Source of the DNA: Gemmatimonadota bacterium
GTDB lineage: Bacteria > Gemmatimonadota > Gemmatimonadetes > Palauibacterales > Palauibacteraceae
NCBI GenBank assembly: GCA_022826685.1
Contig: JAJDUL010000028.1
Coordinates: forward strand, 1-64,000
DNA length: 64,000 nucleotides
Direction of reading: 5' to 3'
Shown one piece after another: positions 36,733 to 46,599 of this stretch (its first letter is position 1; each line of letters begins with the position of its first letter). The notes under the pieces are model-generated. The model ran no database searches. It was not told the origin of the DNA and was given only the letters and a program-made list of their open reading frames with translations. Position numbers and translations under genes: made by a program.

Positions 36733-36736
36733 CGCG

Positions 36737-37702
36737 TTACGGACGGTACTTCATGCTGGCTCCGACGGCCCAGTATCCCAGGCGAGAGAAATCCAGCGTG
36801 GAGACGAAAGGCGTCACGCCGTCCGCGTGCACCGGCGCGTGGCTGCGGATCGTCGTCCACTGCGCCTTCACGCTCACGTCGGGCGTCTGCATCCAGCGGC
36901 CTTTCAGACCGATGGAGACCTGGTCGGAGAGGGCGTAGTCCACGCCGGCCAGGAGCTAGAACCCCAGTCCGATCTTCGACACATCCGTCGCCAGCTCACT
37001 GACCGTTCCCGCCGCGGCGCGCTGCCAGTCGGGCGAGGCGCCGGGTTCGGCGCGCGACCCCCCGAAGACCTCGAGGTAGCCCTCCGCGATCGACTTGCGC
37101 GCAAAGCCGAGGTAATAGCGATAGGCGACCTGGGAGAGTCCTCCGCCAACCCCGAGATAGGGCGTCAGCCGGCCCCCGGTCGGCACGGACCAGGTGAGGT
37201 TGGCGAAGAACTGCCGCCCCCGGAACTCGGAGATGTCCGCCCACGGCGGCCGCTCGGGGCTCCATTCCGTCTCCTTGCCCGTGATCGCGGCTCCTGCCTG
37301 CGTGCCCAGTGTCAGGAGCGTGTTATGGATGACCTGGTGCCGCTGGAGCGCTTCCACCTCGACGCTGAGCGGCCCCAGTGCGTATCCGACGGCGAAGCTG
37401 CCGGCCAGTCCCATCTCCGGGTTGAACGAGTACAGGCCTCCCAGTTCGGTGCCCGCGAGGCAGCCCGCATCCCGGGGCGCGTCGGCGAGGCTGGGGTAGA
37501 GCAGCCGGTCGCAACGGGTGGGGCTGTTCGGCCCGGACAGCGCCGCCTCGGTACCGGCGCCCTGCGCGAACCCCACGTCCGTCGAAAGGTAGAGCCCGCG
37601 CGAACCCTGCGCGGAAAGGGTCGAGGCCCCGGCGAGCATCGCCGCGGCCAGGAAGGTCCCGGCCGCGAAGATCCGTCGCCGGCTTGATCCTGAATATCGC
37701 AT
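36737..37702 (-). pseudogene. Outer-membrane beta-barrel protein gene interrupted by an in-frame amber codon
   Basis: The frame from ATG 37702 encodes a signal peptide (FAAGTFLAAAMLAGASTLSAQ) and an outer-membrane barrel-like protein with alternating strands (LTPYLGVGGGLSQVAYRYYL). TAG at 36956-36958 stops it after IGLGF. Past the TAG the same frame continues without shift for 72 codons, giving LLAGVDYALSDQVSIGLKG and ending LGYWAVGASMKY, the expected last strands of a barrel. A single C-to-T change of CAG would explain the stop. The second ATG (37702) is preferred because AGGA lies six bases upstream. TAG is used as a normal stop elsewhere in the window. Nonsense mutation, sequencing error or readthrough remain possible. 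Confidence 0.7.
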
Positions 37703-37810
37703 GATCGTTCCTGCTCTCATATATCATTGGCTGCGGCTTCCCACTGGGAGGCAGCGGGAATGCCCATCTGTTGATTAGAAAATATGCGACACCTGGCAGG
37801 AGGGGGCCAG

Positions 37811-39655
37811 CTAGAGCCCCTTGAGCACTGCGGCGGCGCGATCAACCTCGTTTCCGGGCGTGCTGACGAGCGCGCCCGCCACATGGGGCCGGATCGCATC
37901 CAGCACCTCGCGCACCACGTCGACACCCACCCGCGCGGCTGCTTCGGCTCCGCGCTCCCGGGCCCGCGTCATTCGCTTCAGCACCTCGGGCGGCACGTCG
38001 ACTCCGGGAACCTCGTGCGCCAGGAACTCGGCGTTCTCCAGCGACAGCGGGGGCCAGAGACCCACGAGGAGCGGCACGCCGAAGCCCTCGATCCTGCCTG
38101 CGAAGTCGAGGAACTTCTCCGGGTCGAAGATGGGCTGCGTGACGGCGAAGTCCGCGCCCGCCTCGGCCTTCCAGGCAAAGCGCCGGATCTCTTCCTCCGG
38201 GTCGACGGCGCCGGGATTCACGGCGACTCCCTTCACGAACGAGGTCGGGGCGCCGATCGAACTCCCGCCCGGATCGAGGCCGAGGTTGAGCTGCCGGACG
38301 ATGTTCGTGAGTCCTATGCTGTCGATGTCGTACACGCCGCCCGTGTCGTAGGGGCCGCCGCGCGGGGGGTCGCCGGTGATGAGAAAGACGTTGCGGAGGC
38401 CGGCCGCGGCGGCGCCGAGGAGGTCGCTCAGCATGCCGAGCATGTTGCGGTCGCGGCAGCTGTAGTGCGGGACCGTCTCCATGCCGAGCTCGCGTTCGAT
38501 GACGATCGCGGCGGGCAGCGAGGCGATGCGGCTCCGGTGGGCGGGGCCGTCGACGATGTGGACGGTGTGCACGCCGGCGTCGCGGAGCCGGGCGGCTCCC
38601 GCCACCAGTTCGCCCGGGTCCCAGCCGTGCGGCGGCGTCAACTCCACCGCTCCGACGAACTCGCCGCGCGCGAGACGGCGTCCGAGTGCCGAGCGGTCCG
38701 CGAGCGGAGGTGGCTCCGCCGCCCCGCGGCCCTCCGCCTCGCTCGGCGAGGAGACGGCCACGCGAGCCGGCCCCGGGCCGTCGGTCCCGAGCAGCGCCGC
38801 TGTCAGGCGCGTGTGTTCGGGCGAAGTGCCGCAGCACCCGCCCACGAAGCGGGCGCCCGTCTCCACCATGCGCCGGGCGTAGCGGGCCATGTATTCCGGA
38901 CTCGCGAGATAGATCTTCCGGTCCCCGATGTCGCGCGGCAGCCCCGCGTTGGGCGACGCCGACACCGGCCGCGACGTCGCCGCCACCATCCGCTCCACGC
39001 CGAACAACATGGAGGAGGGGCCGACCGAACAGTTGAGGCCGATGACGTCCGCCCCCGCCCCTTCCAGCGCCGCCGCCGCGGCTTCGATCGTGGCACCGTA
39101 CTCCGTGTGGCCCGCGTCTCCGAAGGTCATCTGCGCGAAGACCGGCGCATCCCCCGCGACCTTCCGCACCGCCCGCACGGCCTGCAGCAGTTCGTCGAGA
39201 TCGGAGAACGTCTCGAGCATGAAGCCGTCGACGCCGCCTTCCGCGAGCCCGGCGACCTGTCTTCCGAAGAGGTCGGTCGCCTCGTCCACCGACGTGGGAC
39301 CCCAGGGTTCGATGCGGATGCCGAGCGGCCCGATCGCCCCGAGCACTTCGGCGCGCTCTCCGGCCGCCTGCCGGGCCAGGCGCGCGGCCGCCACGTTGAT
39401 CTCGTGCACGGACGGCTCGAGACCGAACGGTTCGAGTTTGACGGGGTTCGCGCCGAAGGTGTTCGTCTCGATGAGCTGCGCCCCGGCGCGCACATAGTCG
39501 GCGTGGACGCCAAGGACGAGGTCGGGCTCCGAGAGGTTCAGTTCGTCGTAGCACTGGTTCACGAAGACGCCGCTCTCGTAGAGCACCGTCCCCATCGCGC
39601 CATCGATCACGTGGACCCCGTCTCCCGCGATCCACTCCCGCAGCCGGCCGCTCAT
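37811..39655 (-). CDS. Bifunctional homocysteine S-methyltransferase / methylenetetrahydrofolate reductase
   Basis: A 614-residue fusion. Residues about 1-300 form a homocysteine methyltransferase barrel ([14 protein letters not shown]; zinc Cys in GLNCSVGPS and the Cys pair in [11 protein letters not shown]). From about residue 335 a MetF domain follows ([69 protein letters not shown]). This architecture is known in Firmicutes (YitJ type) and elsewhere. The start is ATG at 39655, overlapping the metH stop by four bases (ATGA). It would supply methyl-THF to MetH and may methylate homocysteine itself. It is under the same SAM-II leader as metH. Confidence 0.92.
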   Translation of the reverse strand: MSGRLREWIAGDGVHVIDGAMGTVLYESGVFVNQCYDELNLSEPDLVLGVHADYVRAGAQLIETNTFGANPVKLEPFGLEPSVHEINVAAARLARQAAGERAEVLGAIGPLGIRIEPWGPTSVDEATDLFGRQVAGLAEGGVDGFMLETFSDLDELLQAVRAVRKVAGDAPVFAQMTFGDAGHTEYGATIEAAAAALEGAGADVIGLNCSVGPSSMLFGVERMVAATSRPVSASPNAGLPRDIGDRKIYLASPEYMARYARRMVETGARFVGGCCGTSPEHTRLTAALLGTDGPGPARVAVSSPSEAEGRGAAEPPPLADRSALGRRLARGEFVGAVELTPPHGWDPGELVAGAARLRDAGVHTVHIVDGPAHRSRIASLPAAIVIERELGMETVPHYSCRDRNMLGMLSDLLGAAAAGLRNVFLITGDPPRGGPYDTGGVYDIDSIGLTNIVRQLNLGLDPGGSSIGAPTSFVKGVAVNPGAVDPEEEIRRFAWKAEAGADFAVTQPIFDPEKFLDFAGRIEGFGVPLLVGLWPPLSLENAEFLAHEVPGVDVPPEVLKRMTRARERGAEAAARVGVDVVREVLDAIRPHVAGALVSTPGNEVDRAAAVLKGL

Positions 39656-42600
39656 GCCGTCGCCTCCGGAACCGGATCCCGGTCGTACGCGAGGTTCGGC
39701 GAAAGACGGCGCTCCGCCTCGGCGAGCGAGATCCCGCTGCGCGCGGCGTAGTCCTCCACCTGGTCGCGCCCGATGCGGCCGAGGCCGAAGTACCGGGCCT
39801 CCGGCCGCGCGAAGTACCACCCGGACACCGAGGCGGCGGGGTGCATGGCGTAGTTTTCCGTGAGGGCGATCCCGATGCGACGCTCCACCTCGAGAAGGTC
39901 GAAGAGGAGCGCCTTCTGCGAGTGGTCGGGACACGCCGGATAACCGGGAGCCGGACGGATCCCGACGTAGCGCTCCGCGATCCGGGCCTCGTTGTCGAGC
40001 GCCTCGTCCCGGGCGTATCCCCAGAGTTCCGTCCGCACGATCTCGTGCAGGCGCTCGGCCAGCGCCTCGGCCAGCCGGTCGGCGAGCGACTTCGCGAGGA
40101 GGCTCTGGTAATCGTCCGCTGCCGCCTCGAAGCGGGCGCAGAGCGCCTCCAGGCCGAGCCCGGCCGTCACCGCGAAAGCGCCGCTCCAGTCGGTGGCGCC
40201 GGAAGTTTCGGGCAGGACGAAATCGGCCAGGCTGACGTTCGCGCCCGATGAGCGGTCCATCTGCTGCCGGAGATGCGGAACCCGCAGCAACTCGCGGCGG
40301 CTGCCCTCCGGGGAGAAGAGGACGAGGTCGTCCCCACGTGCGCTGGTCGGATACAGCCCCGCGACCGCCCGCGCCGTCAGGGACTCGTCCGCGACGATCC
40401 GGTCGAGCAGCCCGCGGGCATCATCGTACAGCGACCGCGCCGCCGCTCCCCGTTCGGGATGATCGAGCAGCCCGGGGAAGCGTCCCTTCATCTCCCATGT
40501 CTGGAAGAAGGGGGTCCAGTCGATGTATTCGACCAGTTCCTCCAGCGGAAACGGGTCGTACACGTGCACGCCGGGTTCCCGGGGGGACGGCACCGCCACG
40601 GCCGCGTCGACCGAGAGCCGGTTCGCGCGGGCTCGCCCGAGCGTGGCGAGCGGGCGCTTCCCTTCCCGGTACTCGGCCCGCACGCGACGGTACTCGGCGC
40701 GCGTCCGCTCCACGAAGTCCGCTCCGCCGTCGACGCCCAGGAGTTTGCCCACGACCCCGACGGCCCGCGAAGCGTCGAGCACGTGCACGGTCGCCCCCGA
40801 GTACCGTTCCTCGATCTTGACCGCGGTATGCTTCCGCGAGGTCGTCGCGCCTCCGATGAGGAGGGGCACCGCGAACTCCTGCCGTTCCATCTCGCTCGCC
40901 ACCCGCACCATCTCGTCCAGCGACGGCGTGATCAGGCCGCTGAGCCCGATCGCGTCCGCGCCGTGGGCCCTCGCCTCCGCAAGAATGCGGTCCGGGGGGA
41001 CCATGACGCCGAGATCCACGGTGTCGTAGCCGTTACACTGCAGCACGACGCCGACGATGTTCTTCCCGATGTCGTGGACGTCCCCCTTCACCGTCGCGAG
41101 GAGAATCGTCCCCTTCCCCTTCCGGACCATCCCTTCGGAACCGGAGTTCGTGCCCGCCGTGGAGGTCGCAAGTGCCGCCTTTTCCGCCTCCAGGTGAGGG
41201 ACGAGGAAGGCGACGGCCCGCTTCATCACGCGCGCCGACTTCACCACCTGCGGCAGGAACATGCGACCGCTCCCGAACAGGTCGCCGACGCGGTTCATCC
41301 CCGCCATGAGCGGGCCCTCGATGACCTCGAGCGCCTTCCCGTACAGGAGACGGGCCTCTTCGGCGTCCTCTTCGATGTGTTCGACGATCCCTTCCACGAG
41401 CGCGTGCTCAAGCCGCGCCTCGACGCCCTCCGCACGCCAGGCGTCGTCCACCCGCGTCTCGACCCTCTCGTCGCGGATCCGGCCCGCGAGATCCGTCAGC
41501 CGCTCGGTCGCGTCGGGCCGGCGGGCGAGGAGGACATCCTCCACCGCTTCGAGCAGTTCCGGGTCGATGTCGTCGTAGAGCGGAAGCCGTCCCGCGTTCA
41601 CGATCCCCATGTCGAGGCCGGCCGCGATCGCGTGGTACAGGAAGGCCGTGTGCATCGCCTCCCTCACGGCGTCGTTTCCCCGATAGGAGAAGGAGACGTT
41701 GCTGATTCCGCCGCTCGTCATCGCGCCGGGGAGTTCGTTCTTGATGCGGCGGACGGCCTCGATGAAGGCGACCCCGTACTCGTCGTGCTCCGCGATCCCC
41801 GTTCCCACGGCGAAGACGTTGGGATCGAAGATGATCTCCCCCGGGCGGAACCCGGCGCCGAGGAGGAGGCGGTAGGCGCGGGCGCAGATCTCCAGCTTGC
41901 GGTCCACCGTGTCCGCCTGCCCCCGCTCGTCGAAGGCCATGACGATGACGCCGGCCCCGTAGCGGCGGATGAGGGCCGCCTGCTCGAGAAACGCCTTCTC
42001 CCCCTCCTTGAGCGAGATCGAGTTCACGACCGCCCTTCCCTGCGTACACTTCAGCCCCGCCTCGATGACCTCCCAGCGCGAGGAGTCGATGACCGTCGGG
42101 ACGCGGGCGATGTCGGGCTCCGCCGCGATGAGGTTCAGGAAGCGCGTCATCGCGGCCTCGGAGTCCAGGAGGCCCTCGTCCATGTTCACGTCGAGAAGCT
42201 GCGCGCCGTTCAGCACCTGATCGCGCGCGACCTCGACCGCTTCGTCGAAGTCGTCGTCCCGGATCAGCCGCGCGAAGCGGGCCGAGCCCGTGACGTTCGT
42301 GCGCTCGCCAATGTTCACGAACAGCGTGTCGGGCCGGATCGCGAGCGGCTCGAGACCCGAGAAGCGGGGCAGCGGATCGATCACGGGCACCGGTCGCGGC
42401 GGCACGCCGTTCATGCGCTCCGCGATCGCCCGGATGTGTTCCAGCTCCGTCCCGCAGCAGCCGCCGACGAGGTTGAGGAGCCCGCGATCCGCGAAATTGC
42501 CCAGGAGGTCGGACATATGGGCCGGCGTATCGTCGTAGCCGCCGAACTCGTTCGGGAGGCCCGCGTTGGGGTGGCAGCTCACGGGGACGTCGGCCACGGC

Positions 42601-43425
42601 GGAGAGCTCCGCGACGTAGGCCTCGAGTTCCTCGGCTCCGAGCGCGCAGTTGAGACCGACGAAGAGGGGGTCGGCGTGACGGATCGAGAGCCAGAACGCC
42701 TCGACCGTCTGCCCCGAGAGCGTGCGTCCCGACAGGTCGGTGATCGTTCCGGAAACGGCGATGGGGAGTTCTTCGCCAAGCTCCGCGCCGAATTCCAGGA
42801 TGCCGCAGATCGCGGCCTTCGCGTTGAGCGTGTCGAACACGGTCTCGACGAGCAGCACGTCGGCGCCGCCTTCCACCAGCCCCTCCGCCTGGAGGCGGTA
42901 CGCCGCGGCCAGTTCATCGAACGTGACGGCGCGGAAGGCGGGGTCCTCCACGTCCGGAGAGAGGGACGCGGTCCGGTTCGTCGGACCCAGGCACCCGAGC
43001 ACGAAGCGGGGACGGGTCGGGTCCCTGCGCGTGAAGTCGTCGGCGGCCCGGCGGGCGAGCCGCGCGGCCGCCGCGTTGATTTCGAGGATCAGGTGCTCGT
43101 TGCCGTGTTCGGGCGAGATGCCGTAGTCCGCCTGGGAGATAGCCTGAGCGTTGAAGGTGTTCGTCGTGACGAAATCGGCCCCGGCCTCCAGGTAGCTGCG
43201 GTGGAGGGACGCGATGTCGTCGGGACGGGTGAGGCACAGCACGTCGTGGTTCCCGAACAGCGGGTGGGGATGATCCGCGAGCGGACCCGCGCGATAGGCC
43301 GCCTCGTCGAGGCCCAGCCGCTGGATCATCGTTCCCGTGCCGCCATCCATCAGGAGGATGCGCCGGTCGAGCGCCTCCCGAATCTCTGCGACCCGTTTTC
43401 TTCGGCCTTCGGACACGACGTTCAC
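39652..43425 (-). CDS. metH: Cobalamin-dependent methionine synthase
   Basis: A 1257-residue, four-module MetH. The homocysteine domain comes first ([16 protein letters not shown]; zinc Cys in [10 protein letters not shown] and [10 protein letters not shown]). The pterin domain follows ([20 protein letters not shown]). Then come the B12 cap and Rossmann domain, with the lower-ligand His in [15 protein letters not shown] (about residue 780), and the reactivation domain with [16 protein letters not shown]. It methylates homocysteine from methyl-THF. The start is GTG at 43425, only three bases after a nine-T tract that ends a leader terminator. A SAM-II riboswitch precedes that. The fused homocysteine methyltransferase/MTHFR gene overlaps its 3' end. 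Confidence 0.95.
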   Translation of the reverse strand: MNVVSEGRRKRVAEIREALDRRILLMDGGTGTMIQRLGLDEAAYRAGPLADHPHPLFGNHDVLCLTRPDDIASLHRSYLEAGADFVTTNTFNAQAISQADYGISPEHGNEHLILEINAAAARLARRAADDFTRRDPTRPRFVLGCLGPTNRTASLSPDVEDPAFRAVTFDELAAAYRLQAEGLVEGGADVLLVETVFDTLNAKAAICGILEFGAELGEELPIAVSGTITDLSGRTLSGQTVEAFWLSIRHADPLFVGLNCALGAEELEAYVAELSAVADVPVSCHPNAGLPNEFGGYDDTPAHMSDLLGNFADRGLLNLVGGCCGTELEHIRAIAERMNGVPPRPVPVIDPLPRFSGLEPLAIRPDTLFVNIGERTNVTGSARFARLIRDDDFDEAVEVARDQVLNGAQLLDVNMDEGLLDSEAAMTRFLNLIAAEPDIARVPTVIDSSRWEVIEAGLKCTQGRAVVNSISLKEGEKAFLEQAALIRRYGAGVIVMAFDERGQADTVDRKLEICARAYRLLLGAGFRPGEIIFDPNVFAVGTGIAEHDEYGVAFIEAVRRIKNELPGAMTSGGISNVSFSYRGNDAVREAMHTAFLYHAIAAGLDMGIVNAGRLPLYDDIDPELLEAVEDVLLARRPDATERLTDLAGRIRDERVETRVDDAWRAEGVEARLEHALVEGIVEHIEEDAEEARLLYGKALEVIEGPLMAGMNRVGDLFGSGRMFLPQVVKSARVMKRAVAFLVPHLEAEKAALATSTAGTNSGSEGMVRKGKGTILLATVKGDVHDIGKNIVGVVLQCNGYDTVDLGVMVPPDRILAEARAHGADAIGLSGLITPSLDEMVRVASEMERQEFAVPLLIGGATTSRKHTAVKIEERYSGATVHVLDASRAVGVVGKLLGVDGGADFVERTRAEYRRVRAEYREGKRPLATLGRARANRLSVDAAVAVPSPREPGVHVYDPFPLEELVEYIDWTPFFQTWEMKGRFPGLLDHPERGAAARSLYDDARGLLDRIVADESLTARAVAGLYPTSARGDDLVLFSPEGSRRELLRVPHLRQQMDRSSGANVSLADFVLPETSGATDWSGAFAVTAGLGLEALCARFEAAADDYQSLLAKSLADRLAEALAERLHEIVRTELWGYARDEALDNEARIAERYVGIRPAPGYPACPDHSQKALLFDLLEVERRIGIALTENYAMHPAASVSGWYFARPEARYFGLGRIGRDQVEDYAARSGISLAEAERRLSPNLAYDRDPVPEATA

Positions 43426-43428
43426 CCC

Positions 43429-43467
43429 AAAAAAAAAGCCCGGCCGCCAAAGAATCGCGCCCGGGGC
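43429..43467 (-). terminator. Leader terminator/attenuator between SAM-II riboswitch and metH
   Basis: On the minus strand GCC-C-CGG-G-CGC pairs with GCG-G-CCG-GGC (one bulge, one mismatch, 9-base loop), followed by nine T residues at 43429-43437. The run ends three bases before the metH GTG. With the riboswitch immediately upstream this is a likely SAM-controlled attenuator. The 5' side of its stem starts right after the aptamer's last conserved bases. Confidence 0.6.
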
Positions 43468-43522
43468 GTGGCTCTTTAGCGATTGTTTTACGTGGCTGCA
43501 ATCCGCCTCAAATCACCACGTC
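43468..43522 (-). promoter_or_regulatory. SAM-II riboswitch (metH leader)
   Basis: On the minus strand the order of elements matches the SAM-II aptamer. The 5' P1 strand ACGTGG (43516-43521) is followed by TGATTTGAGGC, GGATTGCAG, the 3' P1 strand CCACGT (43490-43495), then AAAACAATCGCTAAAGAGCC. P1 is six perfect pairs. The pseudoknot pairs GATTG with CAATC and GGC with GCC. The invariant TGATTT, TTGCA and CGCTAAA stretches are all present. SAM-II binds S-adenosylmethionine and lowers expression of methionine genes, known mainly from Proteobacteria and Bacteroidetes. Here it controls metH and the fused homocysteine methyltransferase/MTHFR. Confidence 0.82.
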
Positions 43523-43624
43523 CGGATTCCCCCGGCGAACCGGAAACTAGCGCTCTCGCGGCGCCGACGAAACTTGGATCGGACTCCATTAAACGATGTC
43601 GCGGGAAGATGTGTCTGGCCTTAC

Positions 43625-46423
43625 ATGCAAAACTGGCGTCTGGCGAGCCGCGCGGTGCTCCTCTCCGCGGCTCTGGCGATAAACGGGGTGGGGTGGGGGC
43701 TTCACGGGCAGCAGGAGGGGCTCTCACCGCCCGAAGGACCCGAAGCGACCGTCTTCCGGGGAGGCGTGTATCCGGCGGCCGTGGACGCGGTGCGTCGCGA
43801 GGGCGCGCTCTCGATCGACGGCCGACTCGACGATCCAGCCTGGCAGCCGGCCCCCATCATCACCGACTTCGTCCAGGGCGTTCCTCTGGAGGGAGCGGAA
43901 CCGTCCGAGCCCACCGAGGTCCGGGTCGTGTTCGACGACGGCGCGATCTACGTCGCCGCCCGCATGTACGAGAGCGACCCGAGCGTGATCCGGGCGCGTC
44001 TCACGCGGCGGGATGAACGGGGCTCCTTCGATTCCTTCAAGCTCTCCCTCGATCCGAACCGGGACGGGCTGACCGGCTACGAGTTCGAGGTCAGCGCCGC
44101 CGGCGCCGAGACGGACCGGTACCTGTTCGGCGATACCCAGGAAGACGTGAACTGGGACGCGATCTGGGACTCCGCGGTGCAGGTCGACGACCGGGGGTGG
44201 ACGGTGGAGATGCGGATCCCGCTCTCCCAGATCCGCTACGAGGCCCGCCCCGGCATGCAGACGTGGGGCATCAACTTCGAGCGGCGGCGTCTCGAGACGA
44301 ACGAGACGGACTACTTCGCCCTGCAGTCGCGCACGGCCCGCGGGCGAGTCAGCCAGTTCGGCACGATCGACGGCCTGCAACTCCCCCGCTCGAGCCGGAG
44401 GTTCGAGGTCCGGCCCTTCGCCGTGTCCCAGTACCACACCGCCCCCGCGACACCGGGGAATCCGCTGTTCGACGGCACGGAGCTGGACCCTCGTGGCGGC
44501 CTCGACATGAGCATGGGGATCGGCTCCGCCTTCAGCCTCGATGCGACGGTCTACCCCGACTTCGGCCAGGTGGAGGTGGACCCCGAGGTCATCAACCTCA
44601 CGGCGTTCGAGACCTTCTTCCCGGAGAAGCGCCCCTTCTTCGTGCGGGACGCGCAGATCTTCACCTTCGCCGGCTCGCGCGGGGGCCGCTTCGGCGGCGG
44701 GAAGGCGCTCTTCTTCAGCCGGCGGATCGGGCGAGAGCCGCGGGGATCCGGGCCTTACGAGGCGGACTTCCACGACGAACCCAACGTGACGTCGATCCTG
44801 GGGGCGGCAAAGCTCACGGGCAGAACCCGGAGTGGCCTTTCCGTAGGCGCCCTGGCGGCGGTCACCGGACAGGAGATGGGGCAGGCGTTTTTTGCCGAGG
44901 ACGATTCCCTCGGAAGGTTCGTGGCCGAGCCCCAGGCGGAGCATGCGGTCGTTCGGCTGCAGCAGGACTTTCGCGGGGGCGCGAGCAAGATCGGCGTCAT
45001 CGGGACCGGGCTCAAGCGGGAGCTCCCGGGAGACGGAACGTTCGATTTTCTCCCCTCCGAGGCGTTCAGTTTCGGGGTCGATTTCGAACACCAGTGGGGC
45101 GGACGCCGCAGCCGCGACTTCCGCCTCTGGGGGTTCTACTCGGGCAGCCTGGTTCAGGGGTCGAGCGAGGCGCTCCTCCGGCTGCAGCGCAATCCCACCC
45201 ACTATTTCCAGCGGCCCGACGCGACCTATCTCGCGGTCGACTCCACGGCCACGTCCATGTTCGGGAGCGATTGGCGCGTCCAGCTCGAGAAGGAGGGCGA
45301 GCATTGGACGTGGGGGGCGTGGGCGGGCCAGCAGACCCCCGGTTTCGAGGTCAACGACTTCGGTTTCCTGACCACCGGGGAGCGGCTCGACGTGGGAGCC
45401 CGCATCGGGTATCGGGAGATCAGGCCGGGCGACCTCTTCCGGAATTACAACATCAGCCTCTTCACCTACCACAACTTCCGCCATTCGCTGCTGGAGAAGA
45501 CGTGGGGTCCGGACCACTTCAGCCGGTCCTACGACACGGGCGCGGCGTGGATGAGCGGAAGGTTCACCTTCCTGAACAACTGGGCCTTCAACCTCAACCT
45601 CTCGTATTCGCCCGAGTCCCAGTCGGATACGCAGACCCGCGGCGGTCCGCTGATGACCGAACCCGCGGAATTCAACGTGCGGGTGGACGCGAACACGGAC
45701 CGGAGCCGGTCGTTCCACGTGTCGCCGCGTTTCTCGTACCGCGTGGCGGCGCAGGGACGGGGGCACGACTTCAACACGGGCCTGAACGTCTCCTACCGGC
45801 CGCTTCCGAACTGGCGGTTTTCGCTGAGCCCAAACTACACGGACAGGCGGGATGCGGCGCAGTACGTGACGCGGACGAGCACCCTCGACTACCTGCCGAC
45901 ATACGGGACGCGATACCTGTTCGGAGACCTTCAGCGTACGGGATTCTCGATGGAGACCCGGCTGAACGTGTCCTTCACGCCCGACATCAGCCTCCAGCTC
46001 TATGCGCAGCCGCTCCTCACTGCGGGTGACTATCTCGGCTATCGACAGCTGGAGGCCCCCGGATCGTTCGACTTCGTCGAATACGCCGAGGGGCGGGCCT
46101 ACCGCTTCAACGGCGTCGTCACCGGCTGCACGGACGGGACGACGTGCGCCTTCGACGGCTCGCGCTACTTCGACTTCGACGGCGACGGCACGCTGGACTA
46201 CTCCACCCGGGACCGCGACTTCAACATCCGTTCGCTGCGGGGCAACGCGGTGTTCCGCTGGGAGTACCGCCCGGGTTCCGAGCTCTTCCTCGTCTGGCAG
46301 CACGCGCGCCGCGAGAGCGTCCTGCTCGGCGATTTCGACCTCAATCGAGACGTGGAGGGGTTGTTCCTCGCGCCGGCGGAGAACGTCTTCATCGTGAAGG
46401 TGAGTCACTACCTCTCCATCTGA
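43625..46423 (+). CDS. Exported DUF5916 protein with CBM9-like domain
   Basis: A 932-residue envelope protein. The signal peptide covers about residues 1-29 (RAVLLSAALAINGVGWGLHG). The N-terminal part is a CBM9-like beta-sandwich (ALSIDGRLDDPAWQPAPIIT, EVRVVFDDGAIYVAARMYE, GWTVEMRIPLSQIRY). The remaining 650 residues match the DUF5916 pattern of barrel-like strands (SLDATVYPDFGQVEVDP, FFPEKRPFFVRDAQIF) and end in a strand, suggesting an outer-membrane barrel. The function of the family is not known; surface carbohydrate contact is a guess from the CBM9 fold. ATG at 43625 is chosen because the signal peptide begins there, although the ribosome site is weak. It is divergent from metH. Confidence 0.85.
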   Translation: MQNWRLASRAVLLSAALAINGVGWGLHGQQEGLSPPEGPEATVFRGGVYPAAVDAVRREGALSIDGRLDDPAWQPAPIITDFVQGVPLEGAEPSEPTEVRVVFDDGAIYVAARMYESDPSVIRARLTRRDERGSFDSFKLSLDPNRDGLTGYEFEVSAAGAETDRYLFGDTQEDVNWDAIWDSAVQVDDRGWTVEMRIPLSQIRYEARPGMQTWGINFERRRLETNETDYFALQSRTARGRVSQFGTIDGLQLPRSSRRFEVRPFAVSQYHTAPATPGNPLFDGTELDPRGGLDMSMGIGSAFSLDATVYPDFGQVEVDPEVINLTAFETFFPEKRPFFVRDAQIFTFAGSRGGRFGGGKALFFSRRIGREPRGSGPYEADFHDEPNVTSILGAAKLTGRTRSGLSVGALAAVTGQEMGQAFFAEDDSLGRFVAEPQAEHAVVRLQQDFRGGASKIGVIGTGLKRELPGDGTFDFLPSEAFSFGVDFEHQWGGRRSRDFRLWGFYSGSLVQGSSEALLRLQRNPTHYFQRPDATYLAVDSTATSMFGSDWRVQLEKEGEHWTWGAWAGQQTPGFEVNDFGFLTTGERLDVGARIGYREIRPGDLFRNYNISLFTYHNFRHSLLEKTWGPDHFSRSYDTGAAWMSGRFTFLNNWAFNLNLSYSPESQSDTQTRGGPLMTEPAEFNVRVDANTDRSRSFHVSPRFSYRVAAQGRGHDFNTGLNVSYRPLPNWRFSLSPNYTDRRDAAQYVTRTSTLDYLPTYGTRYLFGDLQRTGFSMETRLNVSFTPDISLQLYAQPLLTAGDYLGYRQLEAPGSFDFVEYAEGRAYRFNGVVTGCTDGTTCAFDGSRYFDFDGDGTLDYSTRDRDFNIRSLRGNAVFRWEYRPGSELFLVWQHARRESVLLGDFDLNRDVEGLFLAPAENVFIVKVSHYLSI

Positions 46424-46476
46424 TCCCTCCCGCCGAGCCCGGATTCTGGCGCGACCCGTGTGGCAACGGCTAACGT

Positions 46477-46498
46477 CCCGCCAGCTGACCGGGTTTTT
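46477..46498 (+). terminator. Weak intrinsic terminator after the DUF5916 gene
   Basis: CCCG and CGGG can pair around a 9-base loop and are followed by five T residues. It is 54 bases after the DUF5916 stop. The stem is only four bp, so this is tentative. Confidence 0.25.
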
Positions 46499-46599
46499 CC
46501 GCGGCTGGTGGACCCCGACCGTACGGGGCGCCCGTGCCGACGCCGGATCGGGCCCGGGCGATTGGTTGCGGAGCGACCTACCCCACGGAGACGAACGCC

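Noticed and set aside
36956-36958. Genome-wide recoding of TAG, or pyrrolysine use
   Set aside because: Several intact genes here end in TAG, and RF1 is encoded at 9999-11084, so a local nonsense change or error is simpler.
40273-43479. Plus-strand open frame of 1068 codons opposite metH
   Set aside because: metH is certain from its domains; the reverse frame is a codon-bias shadow.
43438-43600. Cobalamin riboswitch upstream of metH
   Set aside because: The conserved B12-box and the long multi-stem core are missing, and the region fits SAM-II much better.
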